Shown in pieces: positions 24,105 to 32,106 of a stretch of 47,267 nt of DNA (position 1 is its first letter; each line of letters begins with the position of its first letter). The position numbers were made by a program, and so were the translations under genes. Source of the stretch: CAZRRV01 sp964602735 (GTDB lineage Bacteria > Bacillota > Clostridia > Oscillospirales > Acutalibacteraceae). The notes under the pieces were generated by a model. The model saw only the letters and a list, made by a program, of their open reading frames with translations, was not told where the DNA came from and ran no database searches. The stretch is from NCBI GenBank assembly GCA_964602735.1, contig CAZRRV010000007.1:1-47267 (forward strand), written 5' to 3'.

Positions 24105-24536
24105 CTATTTCGCGCCGTACATCGAAAGCGCGTATTTATACAGCGCACGGTCGCGGGTGTTGTAAACGGTAGCCGGTTTACAGCACATTTCGCTTTGCAG
24201 CTTTTCCACCGCGTGATCGCGCCTGCGGATATACAACACTTCCAGAACCCGGCGTTCGGTTTCGGTCAGCGACGCCAGCCCGCGGTCGGTCAATGCCACA
24301 TAGCGCCTGAGTGTTTTATAGTTTTCCGTCAGGCGCTCGCGCTCGGTCATCGCGTTCAGCCGCCAGTTTTCGATTCTGGAATTTCCGTTTCCGTCAGGCA
24401 CCGTATCGGCGGTTACGGGCGGTGTCGAACACAGCCTCCCGTCGAGCGTTTTTATCCTGTCGGCCACATTACGGCAGGCTTCCCGCCTTACCGTATACAT
24501 TTTCAAATCTTCAACCGCTTCCTGTCTCCAATTCAT
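24105..24536 (-). CDS. phage-type ArpU/RinA-like regulator
   Basis: This 143-residue protein resembles the late-gene regulators of Gram-positive prophages, which end in a sigma-70 region 4-like helix-turn-helix. The N-terminus MNWRQEAVEDLKMYT and the C-terminal TETERRVLEVLYIRRRDHAVEKL followed by KPATVYNTRDRALYKYALSMYG fit that family. It is alone: no phage structural, terminase or integrase gene is near. GGGGAAAG precedes the ATG, and a good promoter lies upstream. It may be a remnant of an old prophage or a domesticated regulator. Its target is unknown. Confidence 0.7.
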   Translation of the reverse strand: MNWRQEAVEDLKMYTVRREACRNVADRIKTLDGRLCSTPPVTADTVPDGNGNSRIENWRLNAMTERERLTENYKTLRRYVALTDRGLASLTETERRVLEVLYIRRRDHAVEKLQSEMCCKPATVYNTRDRALYKYALSMYGAK

Positions 24537-24615
24537 GTCTTTCCCCGCTTTCCGAATATTTCCTTTGCTGTGTTTCGCTGAAATTATATTTTACATTGTT
24601 GCGCAACGCATCATT

Positions 24616-24643
24616 ATATTACCATATTTCGCTGTTTTGTCAA
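24616..24643 (-). promoter_or_regulatory. promoter of the phage-type regulator with adjacent palindrome
   Basis: TTGACA (24643-24638) and TAATAT (24621-24616) are 16 bases apart. A perfect 10-base palindrome GTTGCGCAAC lies just downstream at 24598-24607 and could be an operator. Confidence 0.6.
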
Positions 24644-24982
24644 TACCTTTTTGAAAAAATTTCCCCCTCACCGCGTAATTATTTTTTCGCGCGGCCTCGC
24701 CGGGTTATCACGGTGCGTATCGGTAAAGCGGCGGGGCGTAACCGAGCAATAATCGCCGCGCACCCTGAGCTTTTGCCGGTCGCGGTGAAAAAGCGGCGTT
24801 TATCGGCGGAACATTCCCAAAAGCGAGGCGGGAAAGCGCCGGCGTGCGGTACGGTCATAAATACCTGCCCGTTGCCGGCGCGGCAAACCCGCGCTCTCGG
24901 GTTACGGCTTTGGCGCGGTTATCCGCCGCGATAAAGCGGGACAGGGGCCGCAACGGCGGACACTGGACAACATTTATGTTAA
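24644..24982. other. gene-less GC-rich stretch
   Basis: No supported gene, tRNA or terminator is visible. The sequence is GC-rich with scattered short inverted repeats and frames without ribosome binding sites. It could be a degraded gene. Confidence 0.4.
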
Positions 24983-25092
24983 GGCAATACCGCATAAAGG
25001 CCCGGCGTCGGATGCGCCGTCAAATTTTTTGTTAAGAGAAAGCAAAACGCACAGGGAATACTCTGTGTATTTCCGGGCATTTTCGTAAAATA
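24983..25092 (+). repeat. dispersed ~105-bp repeat, copy C
   Basis: This copy is closest to copy A (5091-5197, opposite strand) and shares GGCAATACCGC with copy B. A short stem CGGCG/CGCCG around TCGGATG is kept in copy C, and partially in the others. No gene overlaps it; bases 25093-25229 hold nothing else that I recognise except the next ribosome binding site. Confidence 0.75.
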
Positions 25093-25229
25093 TAACGGAA
25101 AATTGCCGGGCAGATGACATCGGGATCTGTCAGACGTCCACGGCGCGGTGTTGCATAAAAACAAAATCGCGCGGTGAAGTTTCGGCGCCGCGCAAAAAAG
25201 CGAATATTAAAATCAGGGAGGAATTGTGT

Positions 25230-25712
25230 ATGGGCAAAATACTTGTGGCTTATTTTTCGGCAAGCGAAAACAGGATTACCATGAAAGTCGCCGAAAGGCT
25301 GGCGGGAGCGGTAAACGCCGGGCTTTTTGAGATAAAGCCGCGGGAACCGTATACCGCGGCCGACATCAACTGGATGAATCCGCTATCCCGCTGCAACAGG
25401 GAAAAACTGGGCAAAAAGGATGTTCCGCTCGCCGGGAAAGCCGGGGACATATCCGAATGCGGACTTATACTTATCGGTTTTCCCATCTGGTACGGCGGAG
25501 CGCCGAATATCGTAAATTCATTCGTTAAGGCCCACGATTTTTCAAACAAAAAAATCGGTCTTTTCGCCACATCGGGCGGCAGCGGGATGGGGAAAACCCC
25601 GGAAAAAATCAAACAACTGCTGCCGGAGACGGCGGTTATCGCGGGAGCCGAGCGCTTTGAAAGCGATGTTCCGACCGACGAACTTAAGCGCTGGGCCGAA
25701 AGTTTAGCCTGA
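25230..25712 (+). CDS. flavodoxin-family protein
   Basis: This 160-residue flavodoxin-like protein begins with MGKILVAYFSASEN, the FMN phosphate-binding strand and loop. It also carries LILIGFPIWYGGAPNIVNSF, with the aromatic FMN-stacking residues, and GLFATSGGSGMGKT near the C-terminal third. It is probably an FMN electron carrier or NAD(P)H-dependent quinone/flavin reductase of the type common in anaerobic Firmicutes. GGGAGG lies 8 bases before the ATG at 25230. The next gene starts one base after its TGA, which suggests coexpression. Confidence 0.88.
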   Translation: MGKILVAYFSASENRITMKVAERLAGAVNAGLFEIKPREPYTAADINWMNPLSRCNREKLGKKDVPLAGKAGDISECGLILIGFPIWYGGAPNIVNSFVKAHDFSNKKIGLFATSGGSGMGKTPEKIKQLLPETAVIAGAERFESDVPTDELKRWAESLA

Positions 25713-25713
25713 A

Positions 25714-26457
25714 ATGGCCGTTACAGACGCCGTCAACCGCGGCAAACCCGGCACGGAGCTGCGGTGCCGTATCGCCGACCTGAAGGTTCTTCTTCGGGCG
25801 TCGGGAAAGGTGACGCTCGCGCACGCCGAACGGTATAAAGCGAAATTCACGGGGCCGCCGGACATAACGGTGGATGTAAAGCGCGAAATCATCGAACGCT
25901 ATATGCGGAAACTCAATTGTTCATACGAGGTTTCGGAATATTTATGCACCGGGACAATGTTTAACCGGCACGCGCTGAAATTCGGCGGCTTTATGCTGCA
26001 TGCCTCGGCTATTCGCTATAAAGAAAAAGCTTATCTCTTTTCGGGGGAGTGCGGCATCGGCAAATCGACCCACACCGCGCTGTGGAAAAAATATCTCGGC
26101 GACGCGGTAACCTATATAAACGACGATAAGCCGTTTCTGCGGCGCGACGGGAACGGAGTATTCAGCGCCTGCGGAACTCCGTGGAGCGGCAAATCGGATT
26201 TAAGCGAAAATATAAAAGCGCCGGTGAAAGCCGTGTGCTTTATAGCGCACAGCGAACGCCCGTACATCAAAAAGCTCGGCGTAGCCGCGGCGTTCGGGAA
26301 TATAAACGCTCAAACCTCCCACCCGGGCGACGGAAAGCAGGCGGACATTCTGCTGGAACTGATAACCGACTTTATCCGGAAAATTCCGGTATATGTTTTG
26401 GGATGTGAAACCGGGAAAAAGAGTTTCAAACTCGCTTATAACGCGCTTACGGGATAA
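25714..26457 (+). CDS. HPr kinase-like P-loop protein
   Basis: This 247-residue protein is related to the C-terminal kinase domain of HPr kinase/phosphorylase. It shows FMLHASAIRYKEKAYLF, the P-loop GECGIGKSTHTALW, YINDDKPFLR and GTPWSGKSDLS. It is not the true HprK: the N-terminal domain differs and the HprK signature region is absent. Such HprK-like proteins in Firmicutes are scattered and sometimes accompany peptide-modification or sugar genes. Here only a flavodoxin precedes it, one base away. There is no clear ribosome binding site, so translation is probably coupled to the flavodoxin. Its substrate is unknown. Confidence 0.72.
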   Translation: MAVTDAVNRGKPGTELRCRIADLKVLLRASGKVTLAHAERYKAKFTGPPDITVDVKREIIERYMRKLNCSYEVSEYLCTGTMFNRHALKFGGFMLHASAIRYKEKAYLFSGECGIGKSTHTALWKKYLGDAVTYINDDKPFLRRDGNGVFSACGTPWSGKSDLSENIKAPVKAVCFIAHSERPYIKKLGVAAAFGNINAQTSHPGDGKQADILLELITDFIRKIPVYVLGCETGKKSFKLAYNALTG

Positions 26458-26482
26458 ACCCGCACGGCGTATCGCAGCGGCG

Positions 26483-26854
26483 CTATACTCCTTTGCCGCA
26501 TTCCCGGGAATTGAAATCTATCGAAAGCCTCCCCGTTCTTTTGTCGGCGATAAACCCGAGCCTTTCGATTAACCGCCCGTCGGCACGATCCCCGCAGCAG
26601 ACCTCGGCACAGCCGTGATCGAGGGCGAAACGGTACGAGGCGCGCAAAATCCCGTCGGCGAGCGGAATGTCGTCGGTCGGCTCAAAATACAGCACCTCCG
26701 CCCTGTCTCCGTCAATCCCGACAAGGCAGCAACCGATTTGTTCGCCGCCGTCGAACATCGCCCGCATATAAACATCGCCGGAGAATACAACTCCGGCTTT
26801 TTCGCATATTTCTTTTATTTTCAGACGGTCGGTTTCTTCCCGTATTTCAATCAT
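26483..26854 (-). CDS. GNAT-like acetyltransferase, putative
   Basis: This small protein of 123 residues matches the GNAT pattern weakly: IGCCLVGIDGDRAEVLYFEP (beta4-like), DDIPLADGILRASYRFALDHG and LIERLGFIADKR. The acetyl-CoA loop (Q/RxxGxG/A) is not clear, so the enzyme may be diverged or not acetylating. It is the last gene of the rluB operon: its ATG overlaps the rluB stop by 8 bases, and AGGGAG lies about 11 bases before it. Substrate unknown. Confidence 0.55.
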   Translation of the reverse strand: MIEIREETDRLKIKEICEKAGVVFSGDVYMRAMFDGGEQIGCCLVGIDGDRAEVLYFEPTDDIPLADGILRASYRFALDHGCAEVCCGDRADGRLIERLGFIADKRTGRLSIDFNSRECGKGV

Positions 26855-27578
26855 CCGTTTGATACTCCCTGAGGCGTTTTATTTCGTCGGTTGTTAAGCG
26901 GCGCCATTTGCCCGGCGGAAGATCGCCGAGTTTTACCCCGCCCGTTTCCACACGTTTCAGGCGAACCACTTTCAGCCCCGCCGCCTCGCACATACGGCGG
27001 ATCTGCCGGTTACGGCCCTCATTTATGCGAAAACGGAGAACCGTCCCCGTTTTATTCTCCCCCGCAACGGTTATGCGGCACGGCATGGTGGGGATCCCGT
27101 CGAGCATTACGCCGTTACGCATCAGGCTTAACTGTTCCGCGTCCGGCGTTCCGCAGACGCTTACGGAATAAATCTTCGGCACATGCCGCGACGGATGCGT
27201 TAAAGCGTTGGCAAATTCCCCGTCGTTGGTAAGGAAAAGCAGACCCTCGGAGTCGCGGTCAAGCCTGCCTACGGGGAACAGCCTTTCCCCCGCGCCCGCG
27301 ACAAGATCGGCTACGCATTTGCGGCCGAATTCATCGCTTAAAGTGGTTACCACGCCCCGCGGCTTGTTTAACATAATATAGGTTTTTTCGCGGGGAGGGG
27401 AAACTTTCTTCTCACCGACGGTTACACGGTCGCGCCCCGGATCGACTTTTTCGCCGATCTCCGCCACGCGCCCGTTCACGCGGACATTCCCCGCGCGGAT
27501 TAGTTCCTCCGCCGCCCGGCGCGACGCCACCCCGCACCGCGAAAGATATTTTTGCAGTCGCTCGCTATTCGCCGCCAT
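26847..27578 (-). CDS. rluB: 23S rRNA pseudouridine synthase, RluB type
   Basis: This 243-residue enzyme makes pseudouridine in 23S rRNA (position 2605 in E. coli numbering for the family). An N-terminal S4 RNA-binding domain (LQKYLSRCGVASRRAAEELI) precedes the catalytic domain, with Asp107 in GRLDRDSEGLL. LNKPRGVVTT and NEGRNRQIRRM complete the family motifs. It overlaps the 3' end of ytfJ by 14 bases and is followed by the GNAT-like gene. This position next to scpB and ytfJ is conserved in Firmicutes. RsuA/RluE relatives are excluded mainly by context. Confidence 0.92.
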   Translation of the reverse strand: MAANSERLQKYLSRCGVASRRAAEELIRAGNVRVNGRVAEIGEKVDPGRDRVTVGEKKVSPPREKTYIMLNKPRGVVTTLSDEFGRKCVADLVAGAGERLFPVGRLDRDSEGLLFLTNDGEFANALTHPSRHVPKIYSVSVCGTPDAEQLSLMRNGVMLDGIPTMPCRITVAGENKTGTVLRFRINEGRNRQIRRMCEAAGLKVVRLKRVETGGVKLGDLPPGKWRRLTTDEIKRLREYQTDD

Positions 27579-27972
27579 TTTCTTCGGAACGCTTTTTTTC
27601 TTTACGCTCTTTTACGATTCCCGTAACTTTATCTACCATTTCGGGCACAAGTTCGATGGCTTTGTCGATATTGTCGAACGCCGTCGCGGGAGCGGTTACG
27701 GGTATTACCTTTACCCGCCCGTTCTGAAACACGAGAAACGCCGTAGGGGCAATGCTCACGCCTACCCCGGTTCCCCCGCCGAAAACCGTTTTACCGGTTT
27801 TTTTCGACGGAATATCGGAACCGCCGCCGCCCACTCCGAATGAAACTTTCGATACCGGGACAACCGAAATATCCCCTACCGTGATCGTTTTCCCGACCAC
27901 GATCTCGGCGTCGACAACGGCGCGTATCTTATCGATGGTCGTATCGATCATACCCTGAATACTTTCACTCAT
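27565..27972 (-). CDS. ytfJ: GerW-family sporulation protein YtfJ
   Basis: This 135-residue spore protein of the GerW/YtfJ family carries IGMIDTTIDKIRAVVDAE-type N-terminal residues, IVVGKTITVGDISVVPVSKVSFGVG and the glycine-rich GGGTGVGVSIAPTAFLVF. Members are made in sporulation and affect germination. The ATG at 27972 was chosen because AAGGAG lies upstream; the longer frame extends into DUF2953. It follows DUF2953 with one base between, and overlaps rluB. Its presence supports a spore-forming ancestry for the host. Confidence 0.92.
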   Translation of the reverse strand: MSESIQGMIDTTIDKIRAVVDAEIVVGKTITVGDISVVPVSKVSFGVGGGGSDIPSKKTGKTVFGGGTGVGVSIAPTAFLVFQNGRVKVIPVTAPATAFDNIDKAIELVPEMVDKVTGIVKERKEKKRSEENGGE

Positions 27973-27973
27973 T

Positions 27974-28630
27974 TTACTCACTCCTTGCCGAATTTTGCGC
28001 CGCACGCCTTAACCCGGCTGTTATATCGCGCCCGGGTGTATCTCCTTTTATCAGGCTCACTACAAACGAAAGCAACGGTTTGATAACAAACGCCGGCCGT
28101 ATGTGCCAACGGCAGAAAAAGCGGACGGTCGGACGGCTGTTAAAATAATCGCACACTATGCGCGTGTGTTCGCTTTTGAAATTAACGGATTCGCGCGCCA
28201 CGGCCATAAACGGATAAAAAATCCCGCATACCCTGCCGCAGGAAACGGCGGCGTCGGCGGCGTCTTTCCCCGTGACCGCCATATACAGCTCGAACCTCGT
28301 CATAACCGAACGGTTCAATATTTTCCCCGCCGCGGCGGCGAGCGATTTAAGCGCGCCGCATACTTTTGAAACCGTATCGGGAAGATTCTCTCCGGCGAAA
28401 CGCTGTTTTATCGTATTCAGCAGCCCCGCCGTGCCGCCGGCTTTTTTCCGCCCCCTCCCCGTTTTCTCCCCGCGGGAAGGTTTCTCTCCCTTTGACAGGT
28501 TGAAACTGAAGAACAGATAGCGGACTTTCACTTTTTTACGCGACTGCAGATTTACGGTAAGCGTTACCGGCGCGAAAAGCAAAGACACGATAATCAGCAA
28601 CAGCGCGAATATTATTATTAAAAAAATCAT
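27974..28630 (-). CDS. DUF2953-domain membrane protein
   Basis: This 218-residue protein has one N-terminal membrane helix (FLIIIFALLLIIVSLLFAPV), a basic low-complexity linker and a conserved C-terminal region that includes YMAVTGKDAADAAVSCGRVCGIFYP and FKSEHTRIVCDYFNSRPT. This matches DUF2953, whose genes regularly precede ytfJ in spore-formers. It is coupled to scpB by a 4-base ATGA overlap. A role in sporulation is inferred from neighbours only. Confidence 0.8.
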   Translation of the reverse strand: MIFLIIIFALLLIIVSLLFAPVTLTVNLQSRKKVKVRYLFFSFNLSKGEKPSRGEKTGRGRKKAGGTAGLLNTIKQRFAGENLPDTVSKVCGALKSLAAAAGKILNRSVMTRFELYMAVTGKDAADAAVSCGRVCGIFYPFMAVARESVNFKSEHTRIVCDYFNSRPTVRFFCRWHIRPAFVIKPLLSFVVSLIKGDTPGRDITAGLRRAAQNSARSE

Positions 28631-29166
28631 ACGTTTTCACCGTTATTCGGCTCGGCCGGCCTCTCCGGCAGCGGGGGCAAATCATCGAGGCAGGTCAGCG
28701 AAAAACAGCGGAGAAAATGCGGCGTGGTTCCGTAAAGCAGCGGTTTGCCGGGCAAATCGAGCCTCCCGCGCTCTTCAATAAGACCTTTCTCGACAAGCGA
28801 CGCTATTACGCCTGAGCAGTCGACCCCTCTCACCTGTTCCACAAAAGCGCGGGTTACGGGCTGGTTGTAGGCTATAACCGCCAGCACCTCGAACGCCGCC
28901 TGCGAAAGAGGCTGTTTCCGCTTCAAATCGAACGCAGAACGTATATATTCGGCAAATATTTTATCGCTCGCAAGCTGGAAACTGCCCGCGAGACGCAACA
29001 GCTTTATACCGCTGCCCGCAAGACGCGCCTCAAGTTCGCGCAACGATTCGTTTATATCGTTTTCGGTTGTATCGAACACGCGGCAAAGCGTCGCCATTTC
29101 GACCGGCTCGCCGCCCGCGAACAGCACGGCGCCCAGCGCGGGAACCATATCCGCTTTATTATCCAT
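28627..29166 (-). CDS. scpB: segregation and condensation protein B
   Basis: This 179-residue subunit of the SMC-ScpA-ScpB condensin has two winged helices: residues 5-70 (LGAVLFAGGEPVEMATL) and about 85-160 (LSQAAFEVLAVIAYNQPVTR). The family phrase RGVDCSGVIASLVEKGLIEERGR is intact. The ATG at 29166 was preferred over a GTG at 29178 because the second would add an unmatched MVRG. It overlaps scpA by 8 bases and DUF2953 by 4. The complex compacts and separates the chromosome. Confidence 0.94.
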   Translation of the reverse strand: MDNKADMVPALGAVLFAGGEPVEMATLCRVFDTTENDINESLRELEARLAGSGIKLLRLAGSFQLASDKIFAEYIRSAFDLKRKQPLSQAAFEVLAVIAYNQPVTRAFVEQVRGVDCSGVIASLVEKGLIEERGRLDLPGKPLLYGTTPHFLRCFSLTCLDDLPPLPERPAEPNNGENV

Positions 29167-29875
29167 TCCGCGAACCACCCGCCATCACAATCTCGGCGCC
29201 GTCTCCGGCTCCCTCAATCAGCACACGCTTATCTTTGCACAGTTCGAGCACCGCCAGAAATGTTGCCACAACCTCGGAACGGCTCCGCGCCGCGCCGCAC
29301 AAATCACGAACCGTCTTCTTTCGCGAACCCGCGAGCGTCTGCAAAACATAACCGATTTTATCTTTCACCGCGACTATTCTTTTTGCCACTATCCGCCCGA
29401 ACACCGATGCTTTCGGCGGCAGTTTCCGCATCCCGCGCCCGACGGCGGCACTGTAATAATCCGCTATCAGTTTTTTGTCGTGGCGCAGAGCGTAGGTTCT
29501 ATCGTAAGGGACCGGTTCGGCGGGACGGACGGCATATAAAAATCCGTCGCTAATTTTCGCGAGATTTTCCGCCGCCTCGCGGCATGCGGCGTATTCGATA
29601 AGTTCCCCGGTAAGTTCGCGCTTTAATTCCTCTGCTTCTTCGCCGCGGGGCAGCAGATGAACCGTCTTCATATAGATAAGCCGCGACGCCATTTCGACAA
29701 ATGAGCTTGAAAGTTCCATGCCCGATTCGCGCATATTTTCAATCCGAATTAAATACTGGTCGGTAAGTTCGGCTATCGGTATGTCGAGAATATCGAGCTT
29801 ATTTTTCGCTATCAGCTGGAGGAGCAGATCGAGAGGCCCTTCGAAATTGTCCAGCTTATATAAAATATCCTCCAT
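29159..29875 (-). CDS. scpA: segregation and condensation protein A
   Basis: This 238-residue kleisin subunit of the SMC complex begins YKLDNFEGPLDLLLQLIAKN, the signature for binding SMC, and contains MASRLIYMKTVHLLPR. The C-terminal winged helix lies in the last 70 residues (SRSEVVATFLAVLELCKDKRV). Length and start are as expected. It lies 11 bases after the site-2 protease gene and overlaps scpB by 8 bases. Confidence 0.94.
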   Translation of the reverse strand: MEDILYKLDNFEGPLDLLLQLIAKNKLDILDIPIAELTDQYLIRIENMRESGMELSSSFVEMASRLIYMKTVHLLPRGEEAEELKRELTGELIEYAACREAAENLAKISDGFLYAVRPAEPVPYDRTYALRHDKKLIADYYSAAVGRGMRKLPPKASVFGRIVAKRIVAVKDKIGYVLQTLAGSRKKTVRDLCGAARSRSEVVATFLAVLELCKDKRVLIEGAGDGAEIVMAGGSRNG

Positions 29876-29886
29876 TATCCGTCCCG

Positions 29887-30558
29887 TTATATCAGCCCGA
29901 ACACAAAGCCGGTTATATTATCGAAAAGCCTGTAGATGTAATTTGACGCGATGGAAAGCGGAGTTCCCAGTATGCCGGTATAGCACAAAAGCAGAACGAC
30001 GAGGAAGAGTATTCTTTCGTAACGCATGATGCTGTAATATATACGGTCGGGCAGAAAAGCGGAAAGCAGGCGTGAACCGTCGAGCGGAGGAATGGGGATA
30101 AGATTAAACACCGCAATAGAAATATTTATGCTCGCGATATACGAAAGGAAATACGCTATGTAGACAATAAAGATTTTGCTCCAGAGCGAATAAATAAAAT
30201 AAGACAGATTTGTAAGGAACAGGACGATAAACGCGACTATCAGATTGGAAAGGGGCCCCGCGAGAGCCGTAAGAGCCAGATCGCGCTTCGGATGTTCAAA
30301 ATACCGCGGGTTTACCGAAACGGGTTTCGCCCAGCCGAAACCGAACAGAATTATGCACAGCGCGCCGACATAGTCGATATGCCGGAACGGATTCAAGCTG
30401 TACCTTCCCTCATAGCGCGGGGTGGGATCGCCGAGCTTGGTCGCCACGAACGCGTGCGCCGCCTCATGCACCGGCATGGTTAAAAATATAACCGCCAGTG
30501 CCGAAAGCAGATAAATTACGGCGTCGCGGAAACTCCCCGAAAACAAATACCGAAGCAT
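29887..30558 (-). CDS. site-2 protease family (M50) membrane metalloprotease
   Basis: This 223-residue intramembrane protease has the zinc motif HEAAH at residues 31-35 in the first membrane helix and the third ligand in NLIPIPPLDGSRLL. Five to six hydrophobic segments are present. It belongs to the short bacterial M50B group that has no PDZ domain, and its substrate is not known. It heads the scpA-scpB-DUF2953-ytfJ-rluB operon, as in many Firmicutes, with a promoter about 100 bases upstream. Confidence 0.9.
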   Translation of the reverse strand: MLRYLFSGSFRDAVIYLLSALAVIFLTMPVHEAAHAFVATKLGDPTPRYEGRYSLNPFRHIDYVGALCIILFGFGWAKPVSVNPRYFEHPKRDLALTALAGPLSNLIVAFIVLFLTNLSYFIYSLWSKIFIVYIAYFLSYIASINISIAVFNLIPIPPLDGSRLLSAFLPDRIYYSIMRYERILFLVVLLLCYTGILGTPLSIASNYIYRLFDNITGFVFGLI

Positions 30559-30654
30559 TCCTGTTTTTTCACCTTTTCGTTAAAGGGCATAATTCAAGCC
30601 GGATCATAATAATAAAGTTTACGGCGCCGGCGAATATCTCCGGACACCGTTTTT

Positions 30655-30683
30655 AGTATAACGCAAATTACACGGTATATCAA
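30655..30683 (-). promoter_or_regulatory. promoter of the site-2 protease/scpAB operon
   Basis: TTGATA (30683-30678) and TATACT (30660-30655) are 17 bases apart. Confidence 0.7.
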
Positions 30684-30850
30684 GAAAAATTTAGAACACA
30701 CGGCCGCGGCTCTAAATTTCAATAAGTTTTGTGAAAAAAATTAAAGTTTGTATGAATATACAAAAATGTTGACGGATTTTTGACACGTAAAAAATTGTGC
30801 ATACTGCTGTTTTTCGGGATAATTCGGGATAAATCAGCGAATTTGTGCAA
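30684..30850. other. AT-rich spacer flanking the insertion sequence
   Basis: No gene is supported. The base composition is distinctly more AT-rich than the neighbouring operon, with short direct repeats (CGGGATAAT and CGGGATAAA). Confidence 0.5.
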
Positions 30851-30906
30851 AGTTTTGCTGTTTATCGGTTTATTATATGGAAATTTAAGTGTAAAGTGCA
30901 TGAACA

Positions 30907-30932
30907 GCAACCCGTCAAATTTGACGGGTTGC
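30907..30932. terminator. perfect 26-base palindrome after the transposase gene
   Basis: Two 13-base arms, GCAACCCGTCAAA and its exact complement, meet without a loop. It lies between the transposase stop and the left inverted repeat. It could terminate transcription in both directions or stop read-through into the element. Confidence 0.6.
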
Positions 30933-30962
30933 CGTCCACCGAAAAAAATGTTGTGTTTCCCG

Positions 30963-32018
30963 TTATGTTCCGGCGAGTTTAACAAGTTCCGCCCGGAACA
31001 CCTCGTTTGAACATTTGAAGTTCAAACTTCTACGCGGATAGTCGTTTATCCATGTTTCGAGTTGTTTGATTTTTTCACGCGTCACTTTTCCGAAACTCGA
31101 TCCTTTCGGATAGAACCTGCGTATGAACCTGTTCTGGTTCTCGTTCAAGCCGCGCTCGAAAAAACTGTACGGGTGGCAATAGTATACTCTGGTGCGGTCG
31201 CCGTCGGTCAGCGCGGACTGCTGTAAGCCTTTGAAATCCGAAAACTCCGAACCGTTGTCAACCGTTATCGTCTTGAATACACTACGGAAATTTTTTCCGT
31301 ACCGCTTTTCAATACGGTCGAAAGCCGATATAACCGATCGCGCCGTCTTGTCTTTCAACGGTTCGATGATTTCCTGACGCGTTTTGCGTTCCGTCCCGAC
31401 CAGCAGAACTTTTTTGTCGCCGTTCTTCCTGTTACCGCCCACAACGGTATCGAACTCCCAGTGCCCGAATGTTTCTCTTCCGTCAACCTCCTCCGGGCGG
31501 TGTTCGATGCTCTCCCCGCGCGGAGGTCTCGCGGCTTTCCTTATTCTGCGGTACTTCTTTGTTTTCTTCCGTTTTCCCCGCTGCGGCAGGTCATTGTTTG
31601 TGAGATCCCTGAATATACCTCTGTCGATATAGCTGTAGAACGTCGCGGTGCAGATTGTCGTATTGAAAGCAAGGTTTTTGTCCCTGATTTCGCCCAGAAC
31701 GGCTTCCGGGGATTTTCTGCCGTCAAGTATCTGCCGTTCGAGAAAATCGGCGTATTCCATATCGCGACCGATTTTCAGGGGTCTGCCCATACGGGAATAC
31801 TTCTTCTCGACGTCGCGCTGCGCCGCGTCGGCGGCATACCGGGTTTCGACAGTGAGGTCGCTTTTGAGAAATTCGCGGCTGCCGCGTTTCAACTCCGCGT
31901 AGATTGTGTTCCGGCTTTTGTTAAGCTGTTCCGCTATATGTTTTACGGAACACTTCGCTTTCAATAGCGCCTCGATTTGCAGACGCTCGGTATAGGTGAG
32001 TTTTTTGAAATGTTTCAT
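30963..32018 (-). CDS. IS30-family transposase
   Basis: This 351-residue transposase has an N-terminal helix-turn-helix (SVKHIAEQLNKSRNTIYAEL) and a DDE catalytic core: the first Asp in WEFDTVVG, the second in ITVDNGSEF and the Glu in GLNENQNRFIRRFYPKG. All three are present, so it is probably active. AAAGGACAA precedes the ATG at 32018; the longer frame reaches 32069, but its extra residues do not fit the family. It is the sole gene of the insertion sequence. Confidence 0.95.
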   Translation of the reverse strand: MKHFKKLTYTERLQIEALLKAKCSVKHIAEQLNKSRNTIYAELKRGSREFLKSDLTVETRYAADAAQRDVEKKYSRMGRPLKIGRDMEYADFLERQILDGRKSPEAVLGEIRDKNLAFNTTICTATFYSYIDRGIFRDLTNNDLPQRGKRKKTKKYRRIRKAARPPRGESIEHRPEEVDGRETFGHWEFDTVVGGNRKNGDKKVLLVGTERKTRQEIIEPLKDKTARSVISAFDRIEKRYGKNFRSVFKTITVDNGSEFSDFKGLQQSALTDGDRTRVYYCHPYSFFERGLNENQNRFIRRFYPKGSSFGKVTREKIKQLETWINDYPRRSLNFKCSNEVFRAELVKLAGT

Positions 32019-32106
32019 TTGATTGTCCTTTTTTGCAAAACCGTTAATCTTGATTTCCTTCAAGGACAATTATAGATAAGAAAAGACAAAAAGCAAGACT
32101 AAAAAA

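Larger units (their letters stand above)
30851..32100 (-). mobile_element. IS30-family insertion sequence
   Basis: A 1.25-kb element holds one intact IS30 transposase. Its proposed ends are AGTTTTGCTGTTTATC at 30851 and, inward from 32100 on the other strand, AGTCTTGCTTTTTGTC. These match at 13 of the first 16 positions. The size is normal for the family. A short A/T target duplication is possible but cannot be resolved in the A-rich flanks. The element separates the conserved scpAB operon from the surface-protein island. Confidence 0.7.

Noticed and set aside
24979..25164. Small minus-strand frame across the third repeat copy, and its counterpart at 5083-5511
   Set aside because: These frames arise from the dispersed repeat, differ between copies by frameshifts and have no ribosome binding site.
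30719..31010. Short frames on both strands left of the transposase
   Set aside because: They cross the inverted repeat and the palindrome of the insertion sequence and have no homologous features.
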